NCBI RefSeq assembly: GCF_965230735.1
Contig: NZ_OZ246016.1
Location: 3,534,001 to 3,598,000, forward strand
Reading direction: 5' to 3'
Origin: Motiliproteus sp965230735
Lineage (GTDB): Bacteria > Pseudomonadota > Gammaproteobacteria > Pseudomonadales > Balneatricaceae
Length of the DNA: 64,000 nt
Positions 1-6,879 of the stretch are shown here, one piece after another (the first letter of the stretch is position 1; each line of letters begins with the position of its first letter). The notes beneath the pieces are model-generated. The model did no database searches and was not told where the DNA came from. It worked only from the letters and a program-made list of their open reading frames with translations. The position numbers and the translations under genes were made by a program.

Positions 1-407
1 AAGGACTGCGTGCCCGGATCAAGGACCTGGTCAACACCATCGTGGCGATGAGCAAAGAGGGCAGCCTCGACAAAGCCTCTGCCGTGAAGTACTCCAATCA
101 GGGCAAGATGATGTTTGAACTGATCAGCGTCGACATCGCCCTGATCACTGCCCGTAACGCGGAGCAGAACAAGAAGGTCAAGGTCGCAGCCGTCCACTAC
201 AGCAATTGCTTAAAGAAACTCAAGCGGATCAATACCAAGAACCTGTTCAATAAGCGGATTCAGCACCTTACCAACAAGGTCAAACAGCTCAAGCAGCAGA
301 TCGCCGAAGCCGAAGCGGCGTCCAAACCGCAAACCAAAGAGCAGGATGAATGGAGCAAATTCGAAGAGCAGCAGAACGACTGGAAGATCAAGCAGGATTA
401 CGAATAG
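1..407 (+). CDS. C-terminal part of an unknown coiled-coil protein (truncated by window edge)
   Basis: The reading frame is open from the first bases of the window and ends with TAG at 405-407. A GTG at 42 could start it, but in-frame codons upstream (LRARIKDLVNTI) look coding, so the gene most likely begins outside the window. The visible part of about 134 residues is highly charged. Its middle is rich in Lys and Gln with heptad-like Leu/Ile spacing (residues such as KVKQLKQQIAEAEA), suggesting a coiled coil. There is no signal peptide or membrane segment in the visible part. I do not recognise the family. The short inverted repeat GGTGA-CGA-TCACC follows about 12 nt after the stop but has no T-run. 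Confidence 0.6.
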   Translation, partial: GLRARIKDLVNTIVAMSKEGSLDKASAVKYSNQGKMMFELISVDIALITARNAEQNKKVKVAAVHYSNCLKKLKRINTKNLFNKRIQHLTNKVKQLKQQIAEAEAASKPQTKEQDEWSKFEEQQNDWKIKQDYE

Positions 408-471
408 CCAATCAGCTGGTGACGATCACCAACCACGCAATTCAGCCCACCAAAACTGTTTCTCGAGACGC

Positions 472-552
472 AGCTCGGCACAGCAGGATTTGATCCTTCC
501 ACCCCATGCCATCGTCAGGCAAAGAGCCGCTACCGGACAGCGCTACGCCCCG
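472..552 (-). pseudogene. Degenerate tRNA-Pro-like unit A
   Basis: On the minus strand it keeps the 5' acceptor strand CGGGGCG and part of the D-arm. The 3' acceptor side has diverged (the plus strand reads about GCTCGGCACAG where intact copies read GGTCGGGACGG) and the anticodon arm is replaced. It is the outermost, most decayed member of the array. It is unlikely to yield a chargeable tRNA because the CCA end is lost and no anticodon loop can be drawn. Confidence 0.7.
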
Positions 553-624
553 ACTAAGAGAACGGCCTGCTGAGTTGCGGGATGTACCGAGCGGCACAGG
601 AAGTAAATTCGATCGACCAGATAA

Positions 625-705
625 TGGTCGGGACGGCAGAATTAGATCCTTCCACCCCATGCCATCGTCAGGCAAAGAGCCGCTACCGGACAGCGCTACG
701 CCCCG
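625..705 (-). pseudogene. Degenerate tRNA-Pro-like unit B
   Basis: Both acceptor strands (CGGGGCG and CGTCCCG) and the encoded ACCA end are intact, and a D-arm-like segment remains. The interior differs: the best hairpin is TGCC-TGACGAT-GGCA, which lacks U33 and any proline anticodon context, and the T-arm is broken. At 81 nt it is 4 nt longer than the intact tRNAs. It could still fold as a tRNA-like acceptor domain, but not as a normal decoding tRNA. Confidence 0.75.
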
Positions 706-777
706 ACTAAGAGAACGGCCTGCTGAGTTGCGGGATGTACCGAGCGGCACAGGAAGTAAATTCGATCGACCGGATAA

Positions 778-858
778 TGGTCGGGACGGCAGGATTTGAT
801 CCTTCCACCCCATGCCATCGTCAGGCAAAGAGCCGCCACCAGACTGCGCTACGCCCCG
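778..858 (-). pseudogene. Degenerate tRNA-Pro-like unit C
   Basis: It has the same altered interior as unit B. Its D-arm side (minus strand AGTCTGGTG) is closer to the intact copies, so it looks like a recombinant between a degenerate and an intact unit. The acceptor stem and ACCA are preserved. The T-arm is reduced to AGGAT-CAA-ATCCT without a TTC loop. Loss of the anticodon arm and T-loop makes it a pseudogene by ordinary criteria. Confidence 0.75.
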
Positions 859-930
859 ACTAAGAGAACGGCCTGCTGAGTTCCGGGATGTACCGAGCGG
901 CACAGGAAGTAAATTCGATCGACCGGATAA

Positions 931-1007
931 TGGTCGGGACGGCAGGATTTGAACCTGCGACCCCTTGCACCCCATGCAAGTGCGCTACCAGACTGCGCTA
1001 CGCCCCG
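931..1007 (-). tRNA. tRNA-Pro (anticodon GGG), copy 1
   Basis: Read on the minus strand this is a complete 77-nt cloverleaf: acceptor CGGGGCG paired with CGTCCCG, D-arm GCGC...GCGC, anticodon stem CTTGC/GCAAG enclosing loop ATGGGGT (anticodon GGG), variable loop, T-stem GCAGG/CCTGC with loop TTCAAAT, discriminator A and encoded CCA. It decodes CCC and CCU proline codons. It is identical to the copy at 1080-1156 and separated from it by the 72-nt repeat spacer. Confidence 0.95.
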
Positions 1008-1079
1008 ACTAAGAGAACTGCCTGCTGACTTCCGGGATGTACCGAGCAGTACAGGAAGTGAATTCGATCGACCGGATAA

Positions 1080-1156
1080 TGGTCGGGACGGCAGGATTTG
1101 AACCTGCGACCCCTTGCACCCCATGCAAGTGCGCTACCAGACTGCGCTACGCCCCG
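1080..1156 (-). tRNA. tRNA-Pro (anticodon GGG), copy 2
   Basis: Its 77-nt sequence matches copy 1, with GGG in the loop ATGGGGT and an encoded CCA. It is the first unit after the candidate promoter at 1197-1225, so it and copy 1 probably arise from one precursor. It also lies downstream of the merR-like gene on the same strand, so read-through from the ihfA operon is possible. Confidence 0.95.
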
Positions 1157-1196
1157 AATTCAGGCAATTACAGCTGCCTTGCGACAGCGAGAGCGA

Positions 1197-1225
1197 ATAC
1201 TACCCCATCCCCCAAGTCAGTGGAA
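1197..1225 (-). promoter_or_regulatory. Candidate sigma70 promoter for the tRNA-Pro array
   Basis: On the minus strand TTCCAC (1220-1225) is followed after 17 nt by TAGTAT (1197-1202). This lies about 40 nt upstream of the first tRNA 5' end. It is a motif match by eye only; the -35 is weak. Confidence 0.35.
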
Positions 1226-1247
1226 GAGCCGGTTCGGAAAATTCGGA

Positions 1248-1604
1248 CTAGACCGATTTGAGGGTAACGAGCAACTGCTCAAGTTCGGAAATTGTCTGTC
1301 GAATCAACTGCTGGGAGCGCTGATTATCATCATCGGCCTGCTCGCCATCGAGCCATTGACGGGCACCGGCAATGGTAAAGCCCTGCTCGTATAGCAGATG
1401 AGAAAGCTGACGCACCAGCAGCACATCCTGGCGCTGATAGTAACGCCGGTTGCCGCGGCGCTTGACCGGCTGGAGCTGCTCGAACTCCTGCTCCCAATAG
1501 CGCAATACGTGAGGCTTTAGCCCACACAAAGACGCTACTTCACCGATGGTGAAGTAGCGTTTGTCGGGTATGGGAGGAGCCGGCTCAGTCTGCTGAGTCG
1601 GCAT
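1248..1604 (-). CDS. MerR-family transcriptional regulator
   Basis: 118 residues. Residues about 17-85 form the MerR winged helix-turn-helix: YFTIGEVASLCGL is the recognition helix region, followed by LRYWEQEF and a GNRRYY wing. The C-terminal helix (about 90-116) is short, with no cysteine metal site or ligand domain, so it is a small stand-alone MerR-type DNA-binding protein. The start codon overlaps the ihfA end by 20 nt, implying translational coupling. A short MerR-like gene after ihfA is a common gammaproteobacterial arrangement. Its targets cannot be read from the sequence. Confidence 0.85.
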   Translation of the reverse strand: MPTQQTEPAPPIPDKRYFTIGEVASLCGLKPHVLRYWEQEFEQLQPVKRRGNRRYYQRQDVLLVRQLSHLLYEQGFTIAGARQWLDGEQADDDNQRSQQLIRQTISELEQLLVTLKSV

Positions 1605-1887
1605 AGGTTTCGACTTTTTCTTTCAGCTTCTGTCCGGGACGAAAGGTAACCACTCGGCGAGCGGTGATAGGCACTTCCTCACCGGTTTTAGGGTTCCGTC
1701 CCGGCCGCTCACGCTTGTCACGCAAATCGAAGTTACCAAAGCCCGAAAGTTTGACCTGTTCGTTCTCTGACAGACAAGTACGAATCTCATCGAAGAACGA
1801 TTCGACCATCTCTTTGGCTTCACGCTTGTTCAAACCGATCTCGTCGAACAAGCGCTCGGACATCTCAGCTTTGGTCAAAGAGCTCAT
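1585..1887 (-). CDS. ihfA: Integration host factor subunit alpha
   Basis: 100 residues, the normal size for IhfA. The HU/IHF fold is evident: MSSLTKAEMSERLFDEIGL at the N-terminus, GFGNF near residue 49, the beta-arm signature RPGRNPKTGEEVPI with the intercalating Pro at about 65, and VTFRPGQKLK. It pairs with IhfB to bend DNA at specific sites. AGGAGG lies just before the ATG. It sits directly downstream of pheT, the standard position, and overlaps the merR-like gene. Confidence 0.97.
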   Translation of the reverse strand: MSSLTKAEMSERLFDEIGLNKREAKEMVESFFDEIRTCLSENEQVKLSGFGNFDLRDKRERPGRNPKTGEEVPITARRVVTFRPGQKLKEKVETYADSAD

Positions 1888-1921
1888 GGAGCCTCCTGTG
1901 CGAAATAAGCCCTTAGTGTCG

Positions 1922-4300
1922 TTAGCTTCTCAGCGCTGCACCCAACTGTTGTTTGGCGGCAGACACAACGGCATCAAAGAACTGGTTGACTTCCTCGTCA
2001 TTAAGCGTGTGCGATGGATGCTGCCAGGTCAAGCTGAGAGCCAAACTTTTTTTACCGTTTTCAATACCTTCGCCGCTATAGACATCAAACAGGGTGACAT
2101 CCTTGAGCCACTCACCGGCTTTTTCGCGGGTCAACTGAAGCACCTTGGCAACCGCCACCTGCTGATCTACCACCAGCGCCATATCCCGGCTGGTACCCGG
2201 GTACTTGGACAGCTCGCTAAAGGTCGGCAGACGGTCAACCATCACCGCATCCAGCGCCAGTTCAAACAGGAACACCGGACCGTTAAGCCCCAGATCTTTG
2301 CATAGGCTGGGGTGCAGCGCACCGACGTAGCCCACCAGTTCGCCATCGCGCTTGATCGCAGCGGTCTGCCCCGGGTGCAGGGCCTCATGTTGCGCCGCTT
2401 CGAATTCAAACGCATTGGCATCGCCATTGACCGCCAACAGCGCTTCCAGGTCGCCCTTCACATCAAAGAAGTCGACGGCACGCTTGTGACCCGTCCAACC
2501 TTCCGGATTGCAGGTACCGAACAGTGCGCCAGCAATCACGTCATCCTGGGTCAGACCATTGTCACCCGGCACAAAGCGCTGACCGGTTTCAAACAGACGA
2601 ATTCGGCTCTGCTGGCGATGCTGATTGTGCTGCATCGCTTTGATCAGGCCCGGCCACAGGGTGGTCCGCATGACCGCCATATCAGCAGAGATCGGGTTGG
2701 CTAGCGCCACCGGCTGGTGCTTGGAGTCAAACTTAGCCAGCATGCCCGGCTCGACAAAGCTGTAGGTAATCGCTTCCTGGTAACCACGGGCCACCAGCAG
2801 ACGACGCAGATCCGGCAGGCCTTTTTGGGCTTCCGGCTGCGGGGTCAGTTTCAGAGTCGCATGGTTGGTACGAACCGGCATCCGGTTGTAGCCGTAGATA
2901 CGGGCCAACTCTTCCAGCAAGTCCTCTTCCAGCGATACGTCGAAACGGTACGCCGGCACATCGACCCGCCAAGCGCTATCGCCGTCGGCACTAACACCCA
3001 TACCCAGACGGGTCAGAATCTCTTCGACTTCGGCAGCCTCGATGTCCAGCGACAGCAGCTTCTTGATCCGCTCGGCACGAAGCTTGACGGTACGAGATGC
3101 TGGCAGGTGCTGTTCAAGCGCAACTTCGGTGATCGGACCGGCCTGACCGCCGACGATCTCCAGCAACAGAGCAGTAGCACGCTCGCTGGCCTTAACCTGC
3201 AGTTCGGGGTCAACACCACGCTCGAAACGGTGCGACGCATCGGTATGCAGACCGTAGGAGCGCGCCTTACCGGCAATCGCCAGCGGGTTAAAGTAAGCAC
3301 ACTCAAGGAAGATGTCACGGCTCTGCTCGGCAACACCGGAGCCTTCGCCCCCCATGATTCCGGCCAGCCCCAGCGGACCTTGATGATCGGCGATCAGCAG
3401 GGTGTCGTTGTTCAGCTCGCATTCCTGCCCATCGAGCAGGGTCAGTTTCTCACCGGCATCGGCCATCCGAACGCGGATACCGCCGTTCAGGGTCGCCAGG
3501 TCGTAGGCGTGCATCGGCTGACCCAGCTCCAGCATTACGTAGTTGGTGATGTCGACCACCGGATCGATGCTGCGAATACCGCTACGGCGCAGCTTCTCGA
3601 CCATCCACACCGGCGTAGTCGCGGTCGGATCGATCCCCTTGATCACACGACCGACAAAACGGGCACAACCCTCTCCAGCTTCGATTTCGATCGGGAAGGT
3701 ATCGTCAATCGTGGCTGCAACCGGCTCAACCGCAACTTCGGTCACCGGTGCTTTATTCAGCACACCCACTTCACGGGCCAGACCGGCAATGCTGAGGCAG
3801 TCACCACGGTTGGGAGTCAGGTCAACCTCGATAATCTGGTCGTCGAGATCGAAGAACTCACGCAGGTCCTGACCCGGCTGGGCCTGAGTCGGCAGCTCCA
3901 TGATGCCATCGTTGTCTTCGTTGATACCCAACTCCTCACCGGAGCAGAGCATGCCGAAAGACTCGACCTGGCGCAGTTTGGCTTTCTTAATCTTGAAGTT
4001 ACCCGGCAGTACCGCACCCACTTTCGCAAAGGCAACCCGCAGGCCTGCACGGGCGTTGGGTGCGCCGCAGACAACCTGAAAGGTTTCACTGCCATCACTG
4101 ACACGACAAACCTGCAGTTTGTCGGCATTGGGGTGTTGCTCAGCAGCTTCGATCTCACCGATCACGACACCGCTAAATTCCGCCGCTGCCGGCTCGACAC
4201 CGTCTACTTCAAGACCTGCCATGGTGATCTGCGCCACCAGTGCGTCTGTCTCAATGGCGGGGTTTACCCACTCCCGCAACCACTTCTCACTGAATTTCAT
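1922..4300 (-). CDS. pheT: Phenylalanyl-tRNA synthetase beta subunit
   Basis: 792 residues, typical length. It begins MKFSEKWLREWV. An EMAP/tRNA-binding fold (about 40-148) is followed by the B3/B4 editing region, the B5 DNA-binding-like fold and a C-terminal FDX-ACB domain (about 698-792, beginning SELSKYPGTSRDMALVV). With PheS it forms the alpha2-beta2 enzyme charging tRNA-Phe; the beta subunit edits Tyr-tRNA-Phe. It lies 77 nt after pheS and 34 nt before ihfA on the same strand. The long open frames on the opposite strand are shadows of this gene. Confidence 0.97.
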   Translation of the reverse strand: MKFSEKWLREWVNPAIETDALVAQITMAGLEVDGVEPAAAEFSGVVIGEIEAAEQHPNADKLQVCRVSDGSETFQVVCGAPNARAGLRVAFAKVGAVLPGNFKIKKAKLRQVESFGMLCSGEELGINEDNDGIMELPTQAQPGQDLREFFDLDDQIIEVDLTPNRGDCLSIAGLAREVGVLNKAPVTEVAVEPVAATIDDTFPIEIEAGEGCARFVGRVIKGIDPTATTPVWMVEKLRRSGIRSIDPVVDITNYVMLELGQPMHAYDLATLNGGIRVRMADAGEKLTLLDGQECELNNDTLLIADHQGPLGLAGIMGGEGSGVAEQSRDIFLECAYFNPLAIAGKARSYGLHTDASHRFERGVDPELQVKASERATALLLEIVGGQAGPITEVALEQHLPASRTVKLRAERIKKLLSLDIEAAEVEEILTRLGMGVSADGDSAWRVDVPAYRFDVSLEEDLLEELARIYGYNRMPVRTNHATLKLTPQPEAQKGLPDLRRLLVARGYQEAITYSFVEPGMLAKFDSKHQPVALANPISADMAVMRTTLWPGLIKAMQHNQHRQQSRIRLFETGQRFVPGDNGLTQDDVIAGALFGTCNPEGWTGHKRAVDFFDVKGDLEALLAVNGDANAFEFEAAQHEALHPGQTAAIKRDGELVGYVGALHPSLCKDLGLNGPVFLFELALDAVMVDRLPTFSELSKYPGTSRDMALVVDQQVAVAKVLQLTREKAGEWLKDVTLFDVYSGEGIENGKKSLALSLTWQHPSHTLNDEEVNQFFDAVVSAAKQQLGAALRS

Positions 4301-4377
4301 CGCCTGATTCCGTCTATTCTGTTGCCGTAGCCGTTCGGTTCACGCTTGAACGGCTCGCTGGTTAATCCTGAGTCGAT

Positions 4378-5394
4378 TTATTTGAACTGCTGCAGGAAGC
4401 GCAGATCGTTCTCGAAGAATAAGCGCAGGTCATTGACGCCGTAACGCAGCATCGCCAACCGTTCTACCCCCATGCCGAAGGCAAAACCGCTGTAGGTTTC
4501 GGTGTCGACGTTGCAGGACTCAAACACCTTCGGGTGAACCATGCCGCAACCCATTACCTCGAGCCAGCCGGTATGACTACAAACTCGGCAGCCTTCGCCT
4601 TCACACATCACACAGGCGATATCGACCTCAGCTGAGGGCTCAGTGAACGGGAAATAGGAGGGACGGAAACGTACCGCCAACTCCTGCTCGAAGAACTCAC
4701 GCAGAAACTCTTCGACGGTGCCTTTAAGGTCGGCAAAGCTGACGTCGGTATCAACCAGCAGACCTTCCACCTGATGGAACATCGGAGTGTGGGTCAAGTC
4801 GGAGTCGCAACGGTAAACCCGTCCCGGACAGATAACCCGAATCGGCGGTTCCTGCTGCTCCATGGTACGGATTTGAACCGGCGAGGTATGAGTCCGCAGC
4901 AACGTGTGGGCGTCGAAGTAGAAGGTATCGTGCATCGCCCGCGCCGGGTGATGCGCCGGGATATTCAACGCCTCGAAGTTATGGAAGTCATCCTCGATCT
5001 CCGGCCCCTGCTCAACGCCGTAGCCGACCCCGGCGAAGAAGCGCTCGATCCGCTCCATGGTACGGGTTACCGGATGCAAACCACCGCTGTGCTGGCCGCG
5101 ACCTGGCAGCGTGACATCGATGGTTTCTGAAGCCAGCTTGGCGTTCAACGCTTCGGCATCCAGCGCCGCTTTACGCGCGTTGATCTGCTCGGACAGCTGC
5201 TGCTTGGCTTCGTTGATCTTGGCGCCTGCCTGCGGCCGCTCTTCGGCGCTGAGTTTACCCAGCCCTTTCAGCAACTGGGTCAGCTCACCCTTTTTGCCCA
5301 GAAACTGCACCCGCACCTGATCCAGTTGCTGTGCATCGGTGGCGTTATCTACGGCCTCTTTACCCTGGGCCAACAGGCTATCTAGGTTTTCCAT
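4378..5394 (-). CDS. pheS: Phenylalanyl-tRNA synthetase alpha subunit
   Basis: 338 residues, slightly longer than the E. coli enzyme. An N-terminal coiled coil (about 1-90) precedes the class II catalytic core: GPEIEDDFHNFEALNIP, motif 2 RPSYFPFTEPSAEVDI, and motif 3 GFAFGMGVERLAML near the C-terminus. A Cys-rich insertion (CVMCEGEGCRVC) follows motif 2. It activates phenylalanine and transfers it to tRNA-Phe in complex with PheT. It lies downstream of rplT behind a strong terminator-like hairpin at 5523-5559, so expression may depend on read-through or a local promoter. Confidence 0.97.
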   Translation of the reverse strand: MENLDSLLAQGKEAVDNATDAQQLDQVRVQFLGKKGELTQLLKGLGKLSAEERPQAGAKINEAKQQLSEQINARKAALDAEALNAKLASETIDVTLPGRGQHSGGLHPVTRTMERIERFFAGVGYGVEQGPEIEDDFHNFEALNIPAHHPARAMHDTFYFDAHTLLRTHTSPVQIRTMEQQEPPIRVICPGRVYRCDSDLTHTPMFHQVEGLLVDTDVSFADLKGTVEEFLREFFEQELAVRFRPSYFPFTEPSAEVDIACVMCEGEGCRVCSHTGWLEVMGCGMVHPKVFESCNVDTETYSGFAFGMGVERLAMLRYGVNDLRLFFENDLRFLQQFK

Positions 5395-5413
5395 CTTCGG
5401 TTCCGACTACCGT

Positions 5414-5428
5414 GGGCATTGTATGCCC
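5414..5428 (-). promoter_or_regulatory. Small hairpin in the pheS leader
   Basis: GGGCAT-TGT-ATGCCC forms a perfect 6-bp stem with a 3-nt loop. It ends about 20 nt upstream of the pheS start codon. Its role is unknown; it could influence translation initiation. No T-run follows. Confidence 0.3.
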
Positions 5429-5522
5429 CATTGTGGTTGCCCCCATCGTGATTACGCTGGGCACAACCTGAATCTGTTGTTGCTCACTCTGCTTTTGCAG
5501 GTGACGTAACTTTGTGTCTCTT

Positions 5523-5559
5523 AAAACAAAAACAGGGGAAGGATTTTCACCCTTCCCCT
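5523..5559 (-). terminator. Strong rho-independent terminator or attenuator between rplT and pheS
   Basis: On the minus strand AGGGGAAGG and CCTTCCCCT pair perfectly (9 bp, 8-nt loop) and are followed by GTTTTTGTTTT. It lies 54 nt after the rplT stop. In E. coli pheST is controlled by attenuation with a Phe-rich leader peptide; here the 54 nt before the hairpin hold no ATG-started Phe-rich peptide. It may therefore be a plain partial terminator rather than a translation-coupled attenuator. Confidence 0.85.
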
Positions 5560-5567
5560 ATTCAAAA

Positions 5568-5587
5568 CAGTGACTAACAAGTCACTG
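5568..5587 (-). promoter_or_regulatory. Hairpin just upstream of the rplT-pheS terminator
   Basis: CAGTGAC-TTGTTA-GTCACTG on the minus strand makes a perfect 7-bp stem with a 6-nt loop, only 8 nt before the terminator stem. It could stabilise the rplT mRNA end or take part in alternative folding. Confidence 0.4.
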
Positions 5588-5613
5588 AGCGATTCAATGC
5601 AGATCGCTGTTGA

Positions 5614-5970
5614 TTAGGCCAGGGCACCCTTGGCTTTTTCAACGATCGCACTAAAGGCCTCTTTCTCGTGTACGGCCAGGTCAGCCAGAACCTTACGGTC
5701 GATCTCGATAGAAGCTTTCTTGAGACCGGCGATCAGGCGGCTGTAGGACAGACCGTTGATACGTGCTGCGGCGTTGATACGGGCAATCCACAGAGCACGG
5801 AACTGACGCTTGCGCTGACGACGGTCGCGGTAAGCGTACTGACCTGCTTTGATGACTGCCTGTTTGGCAACACGGAACACACGGCTACGGGCACCGTAGT
5901 AACCTTTAGCCTGCTTGAGAATTTTCTTGTGACGACGACGAGCGATAACACCACGTTTTACGCGAGCCAT
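5614..5970 (-). CDS. rplT: 50S ribosomal protein L20
   Basis: 118 residues, the canonical length. It starts MARVKRGVIARRRHKKILK with the long basic N-terminal extension and continues through YYGARSRVFRVAKQAV and RDRRQRKRQFR. L20 binds 23S rRNA early in 50S assembly. In E. coli it also represses translation of the rpmI-rplT mRNA. It is 36 nt from rpmI and likely translationally coupled to it. Confidence 0.98.
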   Translation of the reverse strand: MARVKRGVIARRRHKKILKQAKGYYGARSRVFRVAKQAVIKAGQYAYRDRRQRKRQFRALWIARINAAARINGLSYSRLIAGLKKASIEIDRKVLADLAVHEKEAFSAIVEKAKGALA

Positions 5971-6006
5971 AATTCCTTCCTTCTAACTAACTTATCAATA
6001 ACCAGA

Positions 6007-6201
6007 TTAAGACTGGCGCAACATGCGCTTAACCAGAGCGACGTCAGAAGCGTGAACTTCTGAAGTGCCACGCAGGTGGCGCTTACGCTTGGTGCTCTTC
6101 TTGGTCAGGATGTGGCTAGTGTGGGAAGACTTCCGCTTGAAGCCGTTCGCGGTCGCTTTAAAACGCTTAGCTGCACCGCTGCACTTTTTCATTTTAGGCA
6201 T
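6007..6201 (-). CDS. rpmI: 50S ribosomal protein L35
   Basis: 64 residues starting MPKMKKCSGAAKRFK; the upstream in-frame codons MEFFV are not used because the family always begins MPK. GGAG lies 9 nt before this ATG. The protein is almost entirely Lys/Arg-rich, as expected of L35. Cys7 replaces the usual residue near the N-terminus, a minor variation. Gene order infC-rpmI-rplT is standard. Confidence 0.97.
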   Translation of the reverse strand: MPKMKKCSGAAKRFKATANGFKRKSSHTSHILTKKSTKRKRHLRGTSEVHASDVALVKRMLRQS

Positions 6202-6280
6202 AACAAAAAACTCCACGCATTCGTTGATTTCTATATAACCCCAGTCTCTTCAACCCCGTTCCGGCCTAAGCTGAAACGGC

Positions 6281-6320
6281 AAAAGCCCGCTACGTCACTG
6301 CGAACAGCGACGATGCGGAC
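6281..6320 (-). terminator. Hairpin/attenuator between infC and rpmI
   Basis: On the minus strand GTCCGC pairs with GCGGGC (outer stem). Inside is CGTCGCTG-TTCG-CAGTGACG, an 8-bp stem capped by a stable UUCG tetraloop. TTTT follows. It begins 16 nt after the infC stop codon and 80 nt before rpmI. The short T-run suggests partial termination. It sits where E. coli has the L20-responsive rpmI regulatory region, although this fold is not the same structure. Confidence 0.65.
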
Positions 6321-6336
6321 TTGCTATGAAGACGGG

Positions 6337-6876
6337 TTACTTCTTCTTTTTCGGGGCGATGACCATGATCATCTGACGGCCTTCCATCTTCGGATGTTGT
6401 TCGACGGTACCCAGCTCTTCGAGGTCGGCTTCGACCCGTTTCAACAGCTGCATACCCAACTCCTGGTGGGCCATCTCACGACCACGGAAACGCAAAGACA
6501 CTTTGGCCTTATCTCCCGCTTCTAGGAAACGTACCAGGTTGCGTAGTTTTACCTGATAATCCCCCTCTTCAGTTCCTGGACGGAACTTCATCTCTTTGAT
6601 CTGAGTCTGCTTCTGCTTCTTTTTCTGAGCCGCTTTCTGCTTCTTCAGTTCAAAAACATGCTTGCCGTAGTCCATTAGCTTACAGACCGGCGGCTGCGCA
6701 TCGGGCGCGATCAGTACAAGATCCAGTGATGCCGTTTGTGCCTGCTGGAGCGCTTCTTCCAGGGTAACAATACCCAGCTGCTCACTTTCGGCGCCTACCA
6801 GGCGAACTTCGTTGGCCTCAATCGCTTCATTGATGATGGCCTTCTTGCTCGCGCCCTTGCTGCTTCCTCTTTTAAT
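6337..6876 (-). CDS. infC: Translation initiation factor IF-3, with ATT start codon
   Basis: 179 residues from an ATT codon at 6874-6876, reading MKRGSSKGASKKAIINEAIE and joining in frame to VCKLMDYGK and the C-terminal domain (KMEGRQMIMVIAPKKKK). An ATG-only search would start 67 residues downstream and lose the N-terminal domain. IF-3 binds the 30S subunit and discriminates against non-canonical start codons. The rare ATT start is the classical basis of infC autoregulation. Only 3 nt separate it from the thrS stop, and GGAG inside thrS lies 9 nt upstream of ATT. Confidence 0.97.
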   Translation of the reverse strand: MKRGSSKGASKKAIINEAIEANEVRLVGAESEQLGIVTLEEALQQAQTASLDLVLIAPDAQPPVCKLMDYGKHVFELKKQKAAQKKKQKQTQIKEMKFRPGTEEGDYQVKLRNLVRFLEAGDKAKVSLRFRGREMAHQELGMQLLKRVEADLEELGTVEQHPKMEGRQMIMVIAPKKKK

Positions 6877-6879
6877 CTT

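Larger units (their letters stand above)
472..1156 (-). repeat. Tandem array of five tRNA-Pro-derived units
   Basis: Five units lie head to tail. Each has a tRNA or tRNA-like segment followed by a nearly identical 72-nt spacer. Unit starts on the plus strand are 472, 625, 778, 931 and 1080, giving periods of 153, 153, 153 and 149. The two units nearest the presumed promoter (931 and 1080) are intact tRNA-Pro genes of 77 nt. The three distal ones are 81 nt and share the same altered interior. Spacers contain recognisable blocks such as GGAAGTAAATTCGATCGACC. The pattern indicates serial unequal duplication of one tRNA-plus-spacer unit after one copy had already degenerated. Confidence 0.9.

Noticed and set aside
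442..1124. Long open frames across the tRNA array encoding repeated SGRSNLLPVPLGTSRNSAG peptides
   Set aside because: They are translations of tandem tRNA units and spacers; the repetition comes from the DNA repeat and has no protein-like conservation.
472..1156. CRISPR-like direct repeat array
   Set aside because: The repeat unit is about 150 bp, spacers are identical rather than unique, and the repeats are tRNAs.
2717..4330. 537-codon plus-strand open frame
   Set aside because: It is antisense to pheT, lacks any domain, and arises from GC-biased codon use of the real gene.
5560..5613. pheM-like leader peptide for pheST attenuation
   Set aside because: There is no ATG and no run of Phe codons before the terminator.
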